From the NCBI RefSeq assembly GCF_003751605.1, contig NZ_RJVJ01000002.1:1054001-1118000 (forward strand): a stretch of DNA of 64,000 bases, in the 5' to 3' direction. Made by a program: the position numbers and the translations under genes. This DNA comes from Kitasatospora cineracea (GTDB taxonomy: Bacteria; Actinomycetota; Actinomycetes; Streptomycetales; Streptomycetaceae). The first letter of the stretch is position 1; each line of letters opens with the position of its first letter. Below are positions 48,986-56,803 of the stretch, in pieces. The notes below the pieces were generated by a model. The model was not told the origin of the DNA. It searched no databases and was given only the letters and a program-made list of their open reading frames with translations.

Positions 48986-50059
48986 TCAAGCCCGCTCGTC
49001 CGAGCGGCGGCGCAGCAGCATCATCGCGGCGTCGTCCTTGAGCGGTCCGGCCGCGTAGGCGGCGACGTCGCGGCGCAGCGCCTCCAGCGCGCCGTCCGGG
49101 TCGTCGACGGACAGCAGTCCGGAGCGCTCCAGCAGGGGGTAGAACTCGCCGGTGCGGTCGCGGGTCTCGGTGACGCCGTCGGTGTAGAGCAGCAGTTGGT
49201 CGCCCGTGCCGAGGCGCAGGCCGTGCGCCTCGGGCCCGGCGGGGCCGAGGGCGGCGAGGCCGAGCGGCGGGGCGCACCGGGCGGGTTCGGCCCACTGGGC
49301 CGCGCCGTCGGCGCGCACGACCAGCGGTGGCGGGTGGCCGTAGTTGAGGAGGGTGACGGCGCCGTCGGCGGTGATCTCGGCGAGGACCGCGCTGACGAAC
49401 TCCTCGCCCTCCAGGCGCCGGTCGAGGGCGCGCTCCATCCGCGCGCCGACCGCCGCCAGGGTCGGCTCCTCGGGCGCGGCCTCGCGGAAAGCGCCCAGCG
49501 CGACGGCGGCGGTCTCCACCGCGTCCAGGCCCTTGCCCTGCACATCGCCCACCACGACCCGGGTGGTGCCCACCGCGGTCGGCACCACTTCGTAGAGGTC
49601 GCCGCCGATGCGGGCCTCGGCGGCGGCGCTGGTGTAGGAGACCGCCAGGGCCCACGGCCCGGCCGCCAGGGTGGGCACCGGGCGCAGCAGGACCCGCTGG
49701 GCGGCCTCGGCGACCGAGCGGACGTCGGCGAGTTCGCGTTCGGCCCGTCGGCGCAGTGCGGCGGCGAGGGCGGCGGCGGCGGTGACCCCGGCGACCGAGG
49801 CGAGGGCGACGGTGGCCCGCCTGCTGCCGAACATGCCGTCGTAGCAGGCGGCGGCCGTGCACAGGACGAAGGCCAGCGCGCCGACCAGCAGGGCGCGGCG
49901 GACGGTGCCGCTGACGCAGGCGAAGGCCGGGCCGATGGAGAACAGGGCGAGGTAGCCGACCTCGGGGCCCGCCGAGAGCTCGACGGCGGCGACGGCGGCC
50001 ATGGCGGCGAACGGCAGCACGGGCAGCAGCAGGTCCACTCCGGTTCCGCGGGGCTGCAT
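48986..50059 (-). CDS. Membrane-anchored SpoIIE-type PP2C serine phosphatase
   Basis: A 357-residue protein, ATG 50059 with AAAGGGGG upstream. Residues 1-105 contain about three to four transmembrane helices ending in a basic RRRAERELADVRSVAEAAQ linker helix. The PP2C/SpoIIE domain (about 120-350) has ARIGGDLYEVV, VVVGDVQGKGLDA, LLNYGHPPPLVV and LLLYTDGVTETRD with the metal-binding Asp residues and a final KDDAAMMLL. It would dephosphorylate STAS anti-anti-sigma proteins. An operator palindrome lies 42-56 bp upstream. Confidence 0.92.
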   Translation of the reverse strand: MQPRGTGVDLLLPVLPFAAMAAVAAVELSAGPEVGYLALFSIGPAFACVSGTVRRALLVGALAFVLCTAAACYDGMFGSRRATVALASVAGVTAAAALAAALRRRAERELADVRSVAEAAQRVLLRPVPTLAAGPWALAVSYTSAAAEARIGGDLYEVVPTAVGTTRVVVGDVQGKGLDAVETAAVALGAFREAAPEEPTLAAVGARMERALDRRLEGEEFVSAVLAEITADGAVTLLNYGHPPPLVVRADGAAQWAEPARCAPPLGLAALGPAGPEAHGLRLGTGDQLLLYTDGVTETRDRTGEFYPLLERSGLLSVDDPDGALEALRRDVAAYAAGPLKDDAAMMLLRRRSDERA

Positions 50060-50100
50060 GGTCCCCCTTTCCGGCGGCGGGGTTCACCGCCACCGCTACT

Positions 50101-50115
50101 TTTGCACTGTGCAAA
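50101..50115. promoter_or_regulatory. Palindromic operator, TTGCAYWRTGCAA family (site 2)
   Basis: TTTGCACTGTGCAAA, perfect 7+1+7 inverted repeat in the gap between the divergently oriented phosphatase and sigma factor genes, 42 bp from the phosphatase start codon. Confidence 0.6.
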
Positions 50116-50361
50116 GTGACTGCACAAGGCCCGTCGCCGGTTCCCGGGCGCCCGCGCGGAGAGGTCCCGCCCGGCGGTGGAGGGGGTGTGGAGACCGTGC
50201 CCACCCGGGTCAGAACACCCCGACCGCCCACCGGCCCGGCACCGGGACGGGCCGGTGGCGGCGCGAACCCGTCGGGCATTCGATGCAACCCGCCGTTCGC
50301 GACGCCGGTATTACGGTCGGACGCGCGTGCGTCCGATGCGGACGACGGGAACGGCAGCGGG

Positions 50362-50859
50362 ATGACCGATGAGGAGTTCGACGCGTTCTACGTGTCTTCG
50401 TTCTCCCTCCTGGTGAGGCAGATCTACGCCATGACAGGGGACTACAACGAGGCGCAGGACGCGGTGCAAGAAGCATTCCTGCGCGCCTGGGGGCGGCGCG
50501 GGCAACTGAGCGGCTCGGGCTCGCCCCACGCCTGGATCCGCACGGTGGCCTGGCGGCTGGCCGTCAGCCGCTGGCGGCGGGCGCGCCGGGGCCTGGACCT
50601 GGTGTTCCGCAACCACCTCCACGAGGACGCGCCCGGCCCCGGGCCCGAGCACACCGCGCTGGTCGCGGGGCTGCGCAAGCTCCCGGCGGCGCAGCGGCAG
50701 GCCATCGTCCTCTTCCACCTGTGCGATCTGACCGTGGCCGAGGTCGCCCGGGAGACCGGGGTCGCCGAGGGCACGGTCAAGGCCCGGCTCTCCCGCGGCC
50801 GTGCCGCACTGGCCGAACACCTTTCCGACCGGGACGAGAGGGAACTCATCCGTGCCTGA
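50362..50859 (+). CDS. RNA polymerase ECF sigma factor, SigE-like
   Basis: A 165-residue protein. ATG 50362 is preceded by a weak AGCGG. Region 2: FDAFYVSSFSLLVRQIYAMT and EAQDAVQEAFLRAWGRRGQL; region 4: LPAAQRQAIVLFHLCDLTVAEVARETGVAEGTVKARLSRGR. Upstream frames from 50116 are compositionally poor. It overlaps the next gene by eight bases and forms an operon with a membrane-anchored extracellular protein, probably its regulator or target. Confidence 0.88.
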   Translation: MTDEEFDAFYVSSFSLLVRQIYAMTGDYNEAQDAVQEAFLRAWGRRGQLSGSGSPHAWIRTVAWRLAVSRWRRARRGLDLVFRNHLHEDAPGPGPEHTALVAGLRKLPAAQRQAIVLFHLCDLTVAEVARETGVAEGTVKARLSRGRAALAEHLSDRDERELIRA

Positions 50860-51550
50860 CCACGCCGGCCCCGACACCGACGGCCTCTCCGTCGCCCTGC
50901 GGCAGCTGATCGCCGACGCTCCGTCCGCGCTTCCCCTGCCACCCGCCGAGGTTCACCGCGCCGGCGTCCGGCGCCTCCGTCGGCGCCGCATCGCGCTGGG
51001 GTCCGCGACCGTGCTCGCGGCCGCCGTCGTGATCGCCGGCGGCCTCCGGTCCGGCACCGCACCGCAGCCGTCGGCCCCGCCCGCCGCCCCGCCGTCGCCG
51101 ATGGCCGGCCGGACAGCGGCCGCGGCGCCCGTCGCCGTCATCGACACCGACAGCCACCGGATGACGGTCACGGGGAACGACGGCCGCACGACGGTGCTCG
51201 ACGTCACGGCGGGTCGGCCGGGCAACGAGACGCCCGGAGGACGGATGACGGTCCAGGACAAGCTCCCGAAGGTCGGGCTGTCCGACGACGGCGCCTCCGG
51301 CGGGCAGGGGGGCGCGACCGCGGACTGGTGCGTGCGGCTCGGCCGGCCCGGCAGCGCGACCCCCGCCTACGTCTGCTCGATGCCCTGGCTGCCCGCTTCC
51401 GGCATCGGCCAGGCGAACACCACCCGCGGGGCCGTGGGCCTGCTGCCGGACGACGCACGGTGGTTCTACGACCACGTCGAACCCGGCGACACCGTCGAAG
51501 TGGTCGGCTCCTCCGCCGGCGGCCCGTCCGGCGCACCGCCCTCCCCGTAG
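50852..51550 (+). CDS. Membrane-anchored protein with degenerate L,D-transpeptidase (YkuD-like) domain
   Basis: A 232-residue protein from GTG 50852. One transmembrane helix (about 47-66) follows a basic cytoplasmic stretch HRAGVRRLRRRRIAL. The extracellular part resembles YkuD: IDTDSHRMTVTGNDG, then LDVTAGRPGNETPGGRMTV, and near the end LLPDDARWFYDHVEPGDTVEVV. Where YkuD enzymes have SHGCVRL the sequence reads TTRGAVGL, lacking the catalytic Cys and His. It is probably a non-enzymatic sensor or anti-sigma partner for the coupled sigma factor. Confidence 0.75.
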   Translation: MPDHAGPDTDGLSVALRQLIADAPSALPLPPAEVHRAGVRRLRRRRIALGSATVLAAAVVIAGGLRSGTAPQPSAPPAAPPSPMAGRTAAAAPVAVIDTDSHRMTVTGNDGRTTVLDVTAGRPGNETPGGRMTVQDKLPKVGLSDDGASGGQGGATADWCVRLGRPGSATPAYVCSMPWLPASGIGQANTTRGAVGLLPDDARWFYDHVEPGDTVEVVGSSAGGPSGAPPSP

Positions 51551-51581
51551 CGGGAACGGCGGCTTCCGGCCGCCGTTCCCG
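51551..51581 (+). terminator. Strong hairpin terminator after the sigma operon
   Basis: Perfect 13-bp stem: CGGGAACGGCGGC (51551-51563), loop TTCCG, right arm 51569-51581. It starts one base after the TAG of the preceding gene. Confidence 0.88.
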
Positions 51582-51649
51582 GACCGGTTCCGGCGGCGGC
51601 CCGGACGGCGCGGGCGGGTCGTCGAGCGGACTCTGTCACGGCTGATCCG

Positions 51650-52912
51650 CTACCGCGGCCCCAGCCAGGTGGCGATCTCGTCGACCACGGCGGGGGCGAC
51701 GTGTCCGGGCACCGCGTACTCGGCCGGGGACGGGCGGCCGGTGCCCGGCAGGAAGAGGTGGTTGGCGTCCGGGTGGACGCGGATCGTCACGTCGCCGCGG
51801 TGCGCGAGGCCGCGCCGCCAGCGCGCCAGGTCGTCGGCGACGGTGACCTGGTAGTCCCGGCCGCCCTGGAGCAGGAGCAGCGGACGGTCCAGGGCGGCGG
51901 CGGTCGCGACCGGGTCGTAGGAGCGCAGGTCGAGCCAGTACGGGGCGGAGAACCCCAGCGGCAGGAGGCGTGCCGGGGTGTCGGGGGCGAGGTCGGGGTC
52001 GTCGACCAGGTCGGCCTTGCGGGCGAGGTCGGCCACCGCCCGGTCGGCGTCGGGGCCGGGGGCCAGGGCGGCGAGGTGGCGGGCGACCCGGACGGCGGCG
52101 CGGTGCATGGGCTCGGCGTCCGCGGCGAGCAGGACCAGTCCGGCGACCGACGGGTCGGCGGCGGCGATCCGGGGCGCCGCCTTGCCGCCCGCGCTGTGGC
52201 CGACCAGGTGGACGCGGTCGGGGTCGATGCCGGGGAGGTGCCGCAGGAGTTCGACGGCGGCGAGGGCGGACGGCAGGTACTCGTCGGCCATGGTGGAGCC
52301 GGCCGGGACGCGGCCGGGGTGGGCGAAGGCCGGCTTGTCGAAACGCAGGACGGCTGTGCGGCGGGAGGCGAGTCCCCAGGCGAGGTCCTTGAGCGGCTTG
52401 TTGGGGCCGCTGGTGCCGTCCCGGTCGAACGGTCCGCCGCCGGCGAGGAGCACCGCGGCGGGCCACGGGCCGGGTCCGGCGGGGAGGGTGAGCGTGCCGG
52501 GCACGGCGAGCGGCCCGGTGCCGAGCAGGACCTCGCGTTCGGTGAACCGGTCCTCGTGCGCGTAGGGCGGCGCCTGCCAGTCGGCGCCGTCGTGCGGGTC
52601 CAGGCGCAGCCCGTGCAGCAGGCCGTCGGCGCCGACCGAGGTGACCACGGTGAAGCCCCCGTCCGCGCAGGTGACCGGGATCCGCACCCGGACCGGGTCG
52701 GCGCCGCCGGGCTCCGGCCGGGGCTCGGCGAGGGCCCGGACGCCGCCGCGGCCGCCGGTCTCGACGGCCCAGGCCAGGCGCAGCGCCTCGGCGGGGACGG
52801 CGGCGCGCAGCGGCGGTGCGAAGAGGCCGGCGATGTCGTCGAAGCGTCCGGCCTCCAGCAGTGCGGCGAGGGTGCGTGCCGCGTCCAGTACCCCGCCCTC
52901 ATCCATTCTCAT
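51650..52912 (-). CDS. Alpha/beta hydrolase with N-terminal DUF3887-like domain
   Basis: A 420-residue protein. Residues 1-120 match the small NTF2/DUF3887-like domain that precedes some hydrolases (AARTLAALLEAGRFDDIAGLF). The hydrolase part has GGGPFDRDGTSG, nucleophile Ser in LVGHSAGGKAAP, Asp in LLLQGGRDYQV and His in HPDANHLFLPG. Start codons at 52912 and 52906 both overlap an inverted repeat, and no Shine-Dalgarno sequence is visible, so the transcript may be leaderless. The divergent ArsR-type gene 36 bp away probably controls it. Confidence 0.88.
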   Translation of the reverse strand: MRMDEGGVLDAARTLAALLEAGRFDDIAGLFAPPLRAAVPAEALRLAWAVETGGRGGVRALAEPRPEPGGADPVRVRIPVTCADGGFTVVTSVGADGLLHGLRLDPHDGADWQAPPYAHEDRFTEREVLLGTGPLAVPGTLTLPAGPGPWPAAVLLAGGGPFDRDGTSGPNKPLKDLAWGLASRRTAVLRFDKPAFAHPGRVPAGSTMADEYLPSALAAVELLRHLPGIDPDRVHLVGHSAGGKAAPRIAAADPSVAGLVLLAADAEPMHRAAVRVARHLAALAPGPDADRAVADLARKADLVDDPDLAPDTPARLLPLGFSAPYWLDLRSYDPVATAAALDRPLLLLQGGRDYQVTVADDLARWRRGLAHRGDVTIRVHPDANHLFLPGTGRPSPAEYAVPGHVAPAVVDEIATWLGPR

Positions 52913-52939
52913 GATTGAGAAAGGTATCAGGTGTGAGAA
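52906..52939. promoter_or_regulatory. Operator with TTCTCA/TGAGAA arms between divergent genes
   Basis: TTCTCA (52906-52911) and TGAGAA (52916-52921) form an inverted repeat spaced by four bases that overlaps the hydrolase start codon; a third copy TGAGAA lies at 52934-52939, ten bases before the regulator's ATG. The 36-bp divergent gap is otherwise short. Confidence 0.6.
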
Positions 52940-52948
52940 AGTTCGGGC

Positions 52949-53515
52949 ATGGACCCCCTGAAGCTGCTCGCCCACCCCGTCCGGCTGCGGATCGTGCACG
53001 CGCTCGGCGGCGGACGGCAGTTGACCACCGCCCAGCTGTGCGCGCGCCTCCCGGACGCCTCCAAGGCCACCGTCTACCGGCACGTCGAGACGCTGGTGGG
53101 CGGCGGCGTCCTGGAGGTCGCGGAGGAGCACCGGGTGCGCGGGGCCGTCGAGCGGCACTACCGGCTGCGCCGGGACCGGGCCGCGATCGACGCCGAAACG
53201 ATCCGCACGCTCACCCCGGACGACCACCGGCAGGCGTTCGCCACCGCGACGACCGCCCTGCTCGCCGAGTTCGACGCCTACCTCGACCGCGAGGGGTCGG
53301 ACCCGGTGGCCGACCAGGTGGGCTACCGGCAGCACACCCTGTGGCTCAGCCCCGCCGAAATGACGGAGCTGATCGGCGAGTTGCGCGCGGCCATCGCCCC
53401 GCGCCTGGCCAACCCCCCGGCCCCCGGCCGGGCGCAGTACCTGCTCAGCCCCGTGCACTTCCCGGTCGAAGCGGCCCGGCCGGACACCGGGCACGACAGC
53501 CGCCCGTCCGGGTGA
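52949..53515 (+). CDS. ArsR-type winged-helix transcriptional regulator
   Basis: A 188-residue protein. The HTH begins at the N-terminus with LLAHPVRLRIVHALGGGRQLT and continues as QLCARLPDASKATVYRHVETLVGGGVLE, a helix-turn-helix of the ArsR/HTH_20 type. The C-terminal half (90-188) is a longer ligand or dimerisation region seen in streptomycete members of this group. It is divergent to the hydrolase, and the shared 36-bp gap holds a likely operator. Confidence 0.88.
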   Translation: MDPLKLLAHPVRLRIVHALGGGRQLTTAQLCARLPDASKATVYRHVETLVGGGVLEVAEEHRVRGAVERHYRLRRDRAAIDAETIRTLTPDDHRQAFATATTALLAEFDAYLDREGSDPVADQVGYRQHTLWLSPAEMTELIGELRAAIAPRLANPPAPGRAQYLLSPVHFPVEAARPDTGHDSRPSG

Positions 53516-53531
53516 CGGGCACCGGTCGGCC

Positions 53532-53777
53532 CTATCCGGATTCCGCCCCCGGATCCGGGTCCGAGGCCGGGGCCGGGGCCGGGGCCGGGTCCCGCGCCGG
53601 TCCGGACGCGCCGCGCTGCGGTCCGGCGGCGAGGGCGCGGTCGATCTCCCTGATGGCCCTGGCCTCTTCGGTCAGGCGGGCCTTGGCGGCTGCGACCTCC
53701 GCGAGCAGGCGGGCGGCGACCCGGTCGGCGTCCGCGCACCCGTCCGGCTCCCCGGCGCCCGCAGGGGTGCGTTCCAC
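53532..53777 (-). CDS. Small helical protein of unknown function
   Basis: An 81-residue protein from GTG 53777, supported by GAGGAG seven bases upstream; the longer frame up to 53900 encodes low-complexity sequence. Residues 14-48 (DADRVAARLLAEVAAAKARL, then RAIREIDRAL) predict a single amphipathic/coiled-coil helix, followed by a disordered Pro/Ala/Asp tail. No family recognised. Two palindromic operators lie 140-240 bp upstream. Confidence 0.6.
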   Translation of the reverse strand: MERTPAGAGEPDGCADADRVAARLLAEVAAAKARLTEEARAIREIDRALAAGPQRGASGPARDPAPAPAPASDPDPGAESG

Positions 53778-53915
53778 GCCACCACTCCTCGGCAGTTTCG
53801 GCTCTTCTCCGGGCGACCCGCCCGTCCTCGGGGAGCGCGGCGCGGGGTTCTCGGCTTCCCCGGTGGTCGAGCACGGCCCTGGGGAGGCGCTCCCGACCAC
53901 CCGCGGCCCATTTTA

Positions 53916-53928
53916 TTGCACAGTGCAA
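53916..53928. promoter_or_regulatory. Palindromic operator, TTGCAYWRTGCAA family (site 3)
   Basis: TTGCACAGTGCAA, perfect 6+1+6 inverted repeat in an AT-rich patch upstream of the small minus-strand gene. It is identical over 15 bases (TTGCACAGTGCAAAG) to site 4. Confidence 0.6.
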
Positions 53929-54005
53929 AGAATGGACAAGCACGCGCCGCCCGACGGGACGAATCCGCCGCACCGGAGCCGGGGGCACCCGGAGGCCCCC
54001 GATTC

Positions 54006-54018
54006 TTGCACAGTGCAA
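54006..54018. promoter_or_regulatory. Palindromic operator, TTGCAYWRTGCAA family (site 4)
   Basis: TTGCACAGTGCAA, identical to site 3 and 90 bp from it (centre to centre), in the gap between the small gene and the LigC-like gene's 3' end. Both sites therefore lie upstream of the small minus-strand gene. Confidence 0.6.
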
Positions 54019-54059
54019 AGACAGGATCCGGCCGAGGTCCGTGCGGCCCGGCCCGACGG

Positions 54060-55028
54060 TCAGGCGCCGGCGTCGAGCTGTGCCTCCAGGGCGGCCAGGG
54101 TGCGGTAGCAGGACATCACCTGGGCGATGGAGGAGTCCGGCTCGCGGCCCTCGCGGATGGCGGCGACGAACTCGCGGTCCTGGAGTTCGATGCCGTCCGT
54201 CGAGACGTCGACGCCGCTGACGTCGATCGGTTCGTCCTTGCCGGTGAACAGGTCGTCGTAGCGGGCGAGGTAGGTGCCGGTGTCGCCGATGTAGCGGAAG
54301 AACGTACCGAGCGGCCCGTCGTTGTTGAACGAGAGCGACAGGGTGCAGATCGCCCCGTTCTCGGCGCGGAGCTGGATCGACATGTCCATCGCGATGCCGA
54401 GGTCGGGGTGGACCGGTCCCTGGATCGCGTTGGCCCGGACGATCGGCGAGCCGGTCTGGTACGCGAACAGGTCGACGGTGTGCGCGGCGTGGTGCCACAG
54501 CAGGTGGTCGGTCCAGGAGCGCTGCTGCCCGAGGGCGTTGAGGTTGGTGCGGCGGAAGAAGTAGGTCTGCACGTCCATCTGCTGGATGCGGAACTCGCCG
54601 GCCCGGATCCGCCGGCGCACCCACTGGTGGCTGGGGTTGAAGCGCCGGGTGTGCCCGGCCATCGCGACGAGTCCGGTGCTCCGCTGCGCGGCCAGGCACT
54701 CCTCGGCGTCGGCCAGCGAGGCGGCCAGCGGGATCTCCACCTGGACGTGCTTGCCCGCCTCCAGGCAGGCCAGGGTCTGGGCGGCGTGCATCGGGGTGGG
54801 CGTGGCGAGGACGACGGCGTCGACGTCGTCCATCGCCAGGGCCTCGTCCAGGGTGGCGACGCCCCGGCCGATGCCGTGCTCGGCGGCGAACGCCCGGGCG
54901 CGGTCGAGGGTGCTGCTCACGGCGGCGGTCACCTCGACGCCCTTGATCCGCCTGAGCGCGGCCGCGTGCTTGGCTCCGAAGGCGCCGCCGCCGGCGAGGG
55001 CGATCCGGACGGTCCGGTCGTCAGTCAT
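54060..55028 (-). CDS. ligC: 4-carboxy-2-hydroxymuconate-6-semialdehyde dehydrogenase-like oxidoreductase (Gfo/Idh/MocA)
   Basis: A 322-residue protein, ATG 55028 with GGAAGGAG upstream. It has RIALAGGGAFGAKHAAALRR for NAD(P) binding, then GKHVQVEIPLAAS with the conserved Lys-Pro-type loop, MAGHTRRFNPSHQWV, QQMDVQTYFFRR, SWTDHLLWHHAAHTVDLFAY and SLSFNNDGPLGTFFRYIGDT. These long matches are characteristic of LigC, which oxidises the ring-opened product of protocatechuate 4,5-cleavage. It follows a truncated ligB one base downstream of its stop. The gene itself looks intact. Confidence 0.88.
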   Translation of the reverse strand: MTDDRTVRIALAGGGAFGAKHAAALRRIKGVEVTAAVSSTLDRARAFAAEHGIGRGVATLDEALAMDDVDAVVLATPTPMHAAQTLACLEAGKHVQVEIPLAASLADAEECLAAQRSTGLVAMAGHTRRFNPSHQWVRRRIRAGEFRIQQMDVQTYFFRRTNLNALGQQRSWTDHLLWHHAAHTVDLFAYQTGSPIVRANAIQGPVHPDLGIAMDMSIQLRAENGAICTLSLSFNNDGPLGTFFRYIGDTGTYLARYDDLFTGKDEPIDVSGVDVSTDGIELQDREFVAAIREGREPDSSIAQVMSCYRTLAALEAQLDAGA

Positions 55029-55029
55029 G

Positions 55030-55662
55030 TCACTCCTTCCCGGCGGGCGTCCCGGCCCGCGGGTGGTTCTCGATGATCAGGTGTCCGACGGCCGTGTTGG
55101 AGGCCGGGACGTGGTAGAAGCGGTGCTTGACCTCGATCTCGCCGCCTGCGTCGAGGTCGCTCATCGCGCCGCGGGCGATCAGCCACATGACCAGTTCGAT
55201 GCCCTCCGAGCCCGCCTCCTCGACGTACTCCAGGTGCGGCACCCGCGCCAGGCCGGCCGGGTCCCGGACCAGCCGGTCCAGGAAGGCGTTGTCCCACTCG
55301 CGGTTGATCAGGCCGGCCCGGGGGCCCTGGAGTTGGTGGCTCATGCCGCCGGTCCCCCACACCTGGACCTTCAGCGGCCGGTCGTAGGACTCGACGGCCC
55401 GGCGCAGTGCCCGGCCGAGCCGGAAGCACCTCTCGCCCGAGGGCACGGGGTACTGAACGACGTTGACGTGGAACGGGATCACCTTGCACGGCCACCGCTC
55501 GACGTCGCCGAACAGCAGGGACAGCGGGACGGTCAGGCCGTGGTCGACGCTCATCTCGTGGGCGAGGGTGAGGTCGAAGTCGTCGCGGATGAGCGAGTGC
55601 GCGATGTGCGCGGCGAGCTCGGGGTGGCCCTCGATGCCCGGGACGGGCCGCGGCCCGTAGCC
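55030..55662 (-). pseudogene. ligB: Protocatechuate 4,5-dioxygenase beta chain, N-terminally truncated
   Basis: About 210 codons match the C-terminal two thirds of LigB: GYGPRPVPGIEGHPELAAHI, WPCKVIPFHVNVVQYPVPSG, GTGGMSHQLQGPRAGLINRE with the catalytic His, and EAGSEGIELVMWLIARGAM with the iron-ligand Glu. The first 90 or so residues, which carry the two iron-ligand histidines of the family, are absent: upstream of 55662 the sequence belongs to a different gene on the other strand. A functional dioxygenase is therefore not expected. No separate LigA was seen. Confidence 0.85.
55643..55658. repeat. 16-bp perfect palindrome at the junction of two truncated genes
   Basis: ACGGGCCGCGGCCCGT is fully self-complementary. 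It sits exactly where ligB homology (minus strand) ends and 3-hydroxyacyl-CoA dehydrogenase homology (plus strand) begins, and marks a deletion or inversion breakpoint. Confidence 0.75.
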
Positions 55663-55938
55663 CTGGCCCTGCTCGGCCCCTTCCTCAACCAGCACCTCTC
55701 CGGCGGCCCGGGCGGCATCGCGCACGTCCTGGAGCACCTCGGCCCGCCCATGGAGGAGTGGTGGGCGGACCTCGGCGCACCGCGCCTCACCCCCGAACTG
55801 ACGCACGCCGTCCGCGAAGGCGTCAGGGAGGAGCTGGCCGGCACCCCGGAGGCCGGCCTGGTCGCGGAACGCGACGCCCTCCTCTCCCTCCTCCTCGACG
55901 CCAAGAACCGGACCGACCACCTGTGGGCACCCCCGTGA
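55651..55938 (+). pseudogene. 3-hydroxyacyl-CoA dehydrogenase, C-terminal fragment
   Basis: About 95 codons read RPVALALLGPFLNQHLSGGP, GGIAHVLEHLGPPMEEWWAD and a helical tail ending LVAERDALLSLLLDAKNRTD. This resembles the C-terminal helical domain of 3HCDH/carnitine dehydrogenase-type enzymes. The NAD-binding N-terminal two thirds are missing; to the left lies the reverse-oriented ligB fragment. Its stop overlaps the start of the amidohydrolase frame by GTGA, showing the two were once an operon. Confidence 0.7.
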
Positions 55939-56803
55939 ACCCCACCGATGCGGTCGCCGTCGACTTCCACGTCCACGTGGAGCAGGACGCCCACGGGCAC
56001 CTCGCGCTCGACGCGGAGCTGATGGACGCCTCGGCCGCCTACTTCAAGTCCGGCCAGGACCGCACCCCGACCGTCGAACACCTGGCCGCCCACTACCGCG
56101 AGCACCGCGTGGCCGCCGTGATCTTCACGGTCGACGCCACCACCGGCCTGGGCCGCCCCGCCCTGTCCAGCGAGGAGATCGCCGAGGCGGCCGCCGCCCA
56201 CCCCGACGTCCTCGTCCCGTTCGGCTCCGTCGACCCGCACCGGCCCGACGCCGTCGCCCGGGCCCGCTCGCTCGCTCGCTCGTCCGCGACCACGGCGTCC
56301 GCGGCTTCAAGTTCCACCCCGGCCTCCAGGCCTTCGCACCGAACGCCCCCGAGCACTACCCGCTCTACGAGGCGATCCAGGAACTGGGCGTCCCCGCCCT
56401 CTTCCACACCGGCCAGACCGGCATCGGCGCGGGCCTGCCCGGTGGGCGCGGCATCAAGCTGCGCCGGTCCGACCCGATGCTGCTGGACGGCGTCGCCGCC
56501 GACTTCCCCGGCCTGACGATCGTCCTGGCGCACCCGTCGGTGCCCTGGCAGGACGAGACGATCTCCATCGCCACGCACAAGGCCAACGTGTACATCGACC
56601 TGTCCGGATGGTCACCGAAGTACTTCCCGCCGCAACTGGTGGAGGCCGCCGGGTCCTTCCTCCGGCACAAGGTGCTGTTCGGCTCGGACTACCCCGTCGT
56701 CACACCCGACCGCTGGCTGGCCGACTTCGACACCCTCGGCCTCAAGCCGGAGGTCCGCCCGCTGATCCTCAAGGAGAACGCCGCCCGCGTCCTGAACCTC
56801 TGA
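55935..56803 (+). pseudogene. Amidohydrolase_2 gene frameshifted in a tetranucleotide tract
   Basis: The frame starts at GTG 55935 (AVDFHVHVEQDAHG) and matches the intact amidohydrolase at 13.3-14.1 kb up to DAVARARSL. After a (CGCT)4 tract at 56265 the homology continues in another frame with VRDHGVRGFKFHPGLQ, ALFHTGQTGIGAG, IVLAHPSVPWQDE and LFGSDYPVVTPDRW to the TGA at 56803. An eight-base excess (two CGCT units) accounts exactly for the shift. Without it the protein would be a normal member of about 285 residues. It may be dead or switchable. Confidence 0.85.
56265..56282 (+). repeat. (CGCT)4 simple-sequence tract inside coding sequence
   Basis: Four CGCT units plus CG. Removing two units, or adding one, would restore the amidohydrolase reading frame. 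Tetranucleotide tracts are prone to slipped-strand mispairing. Confidence 0.85.

Noticed and set aside
54586..55938. Long plus-strand frame that includes the 3-hydroxyacyl-CoA dehydrogenase fragment
   Set aside because: Only the last 95 codons show homology; the earlier part is antisense to the real ligC and ligB genes.
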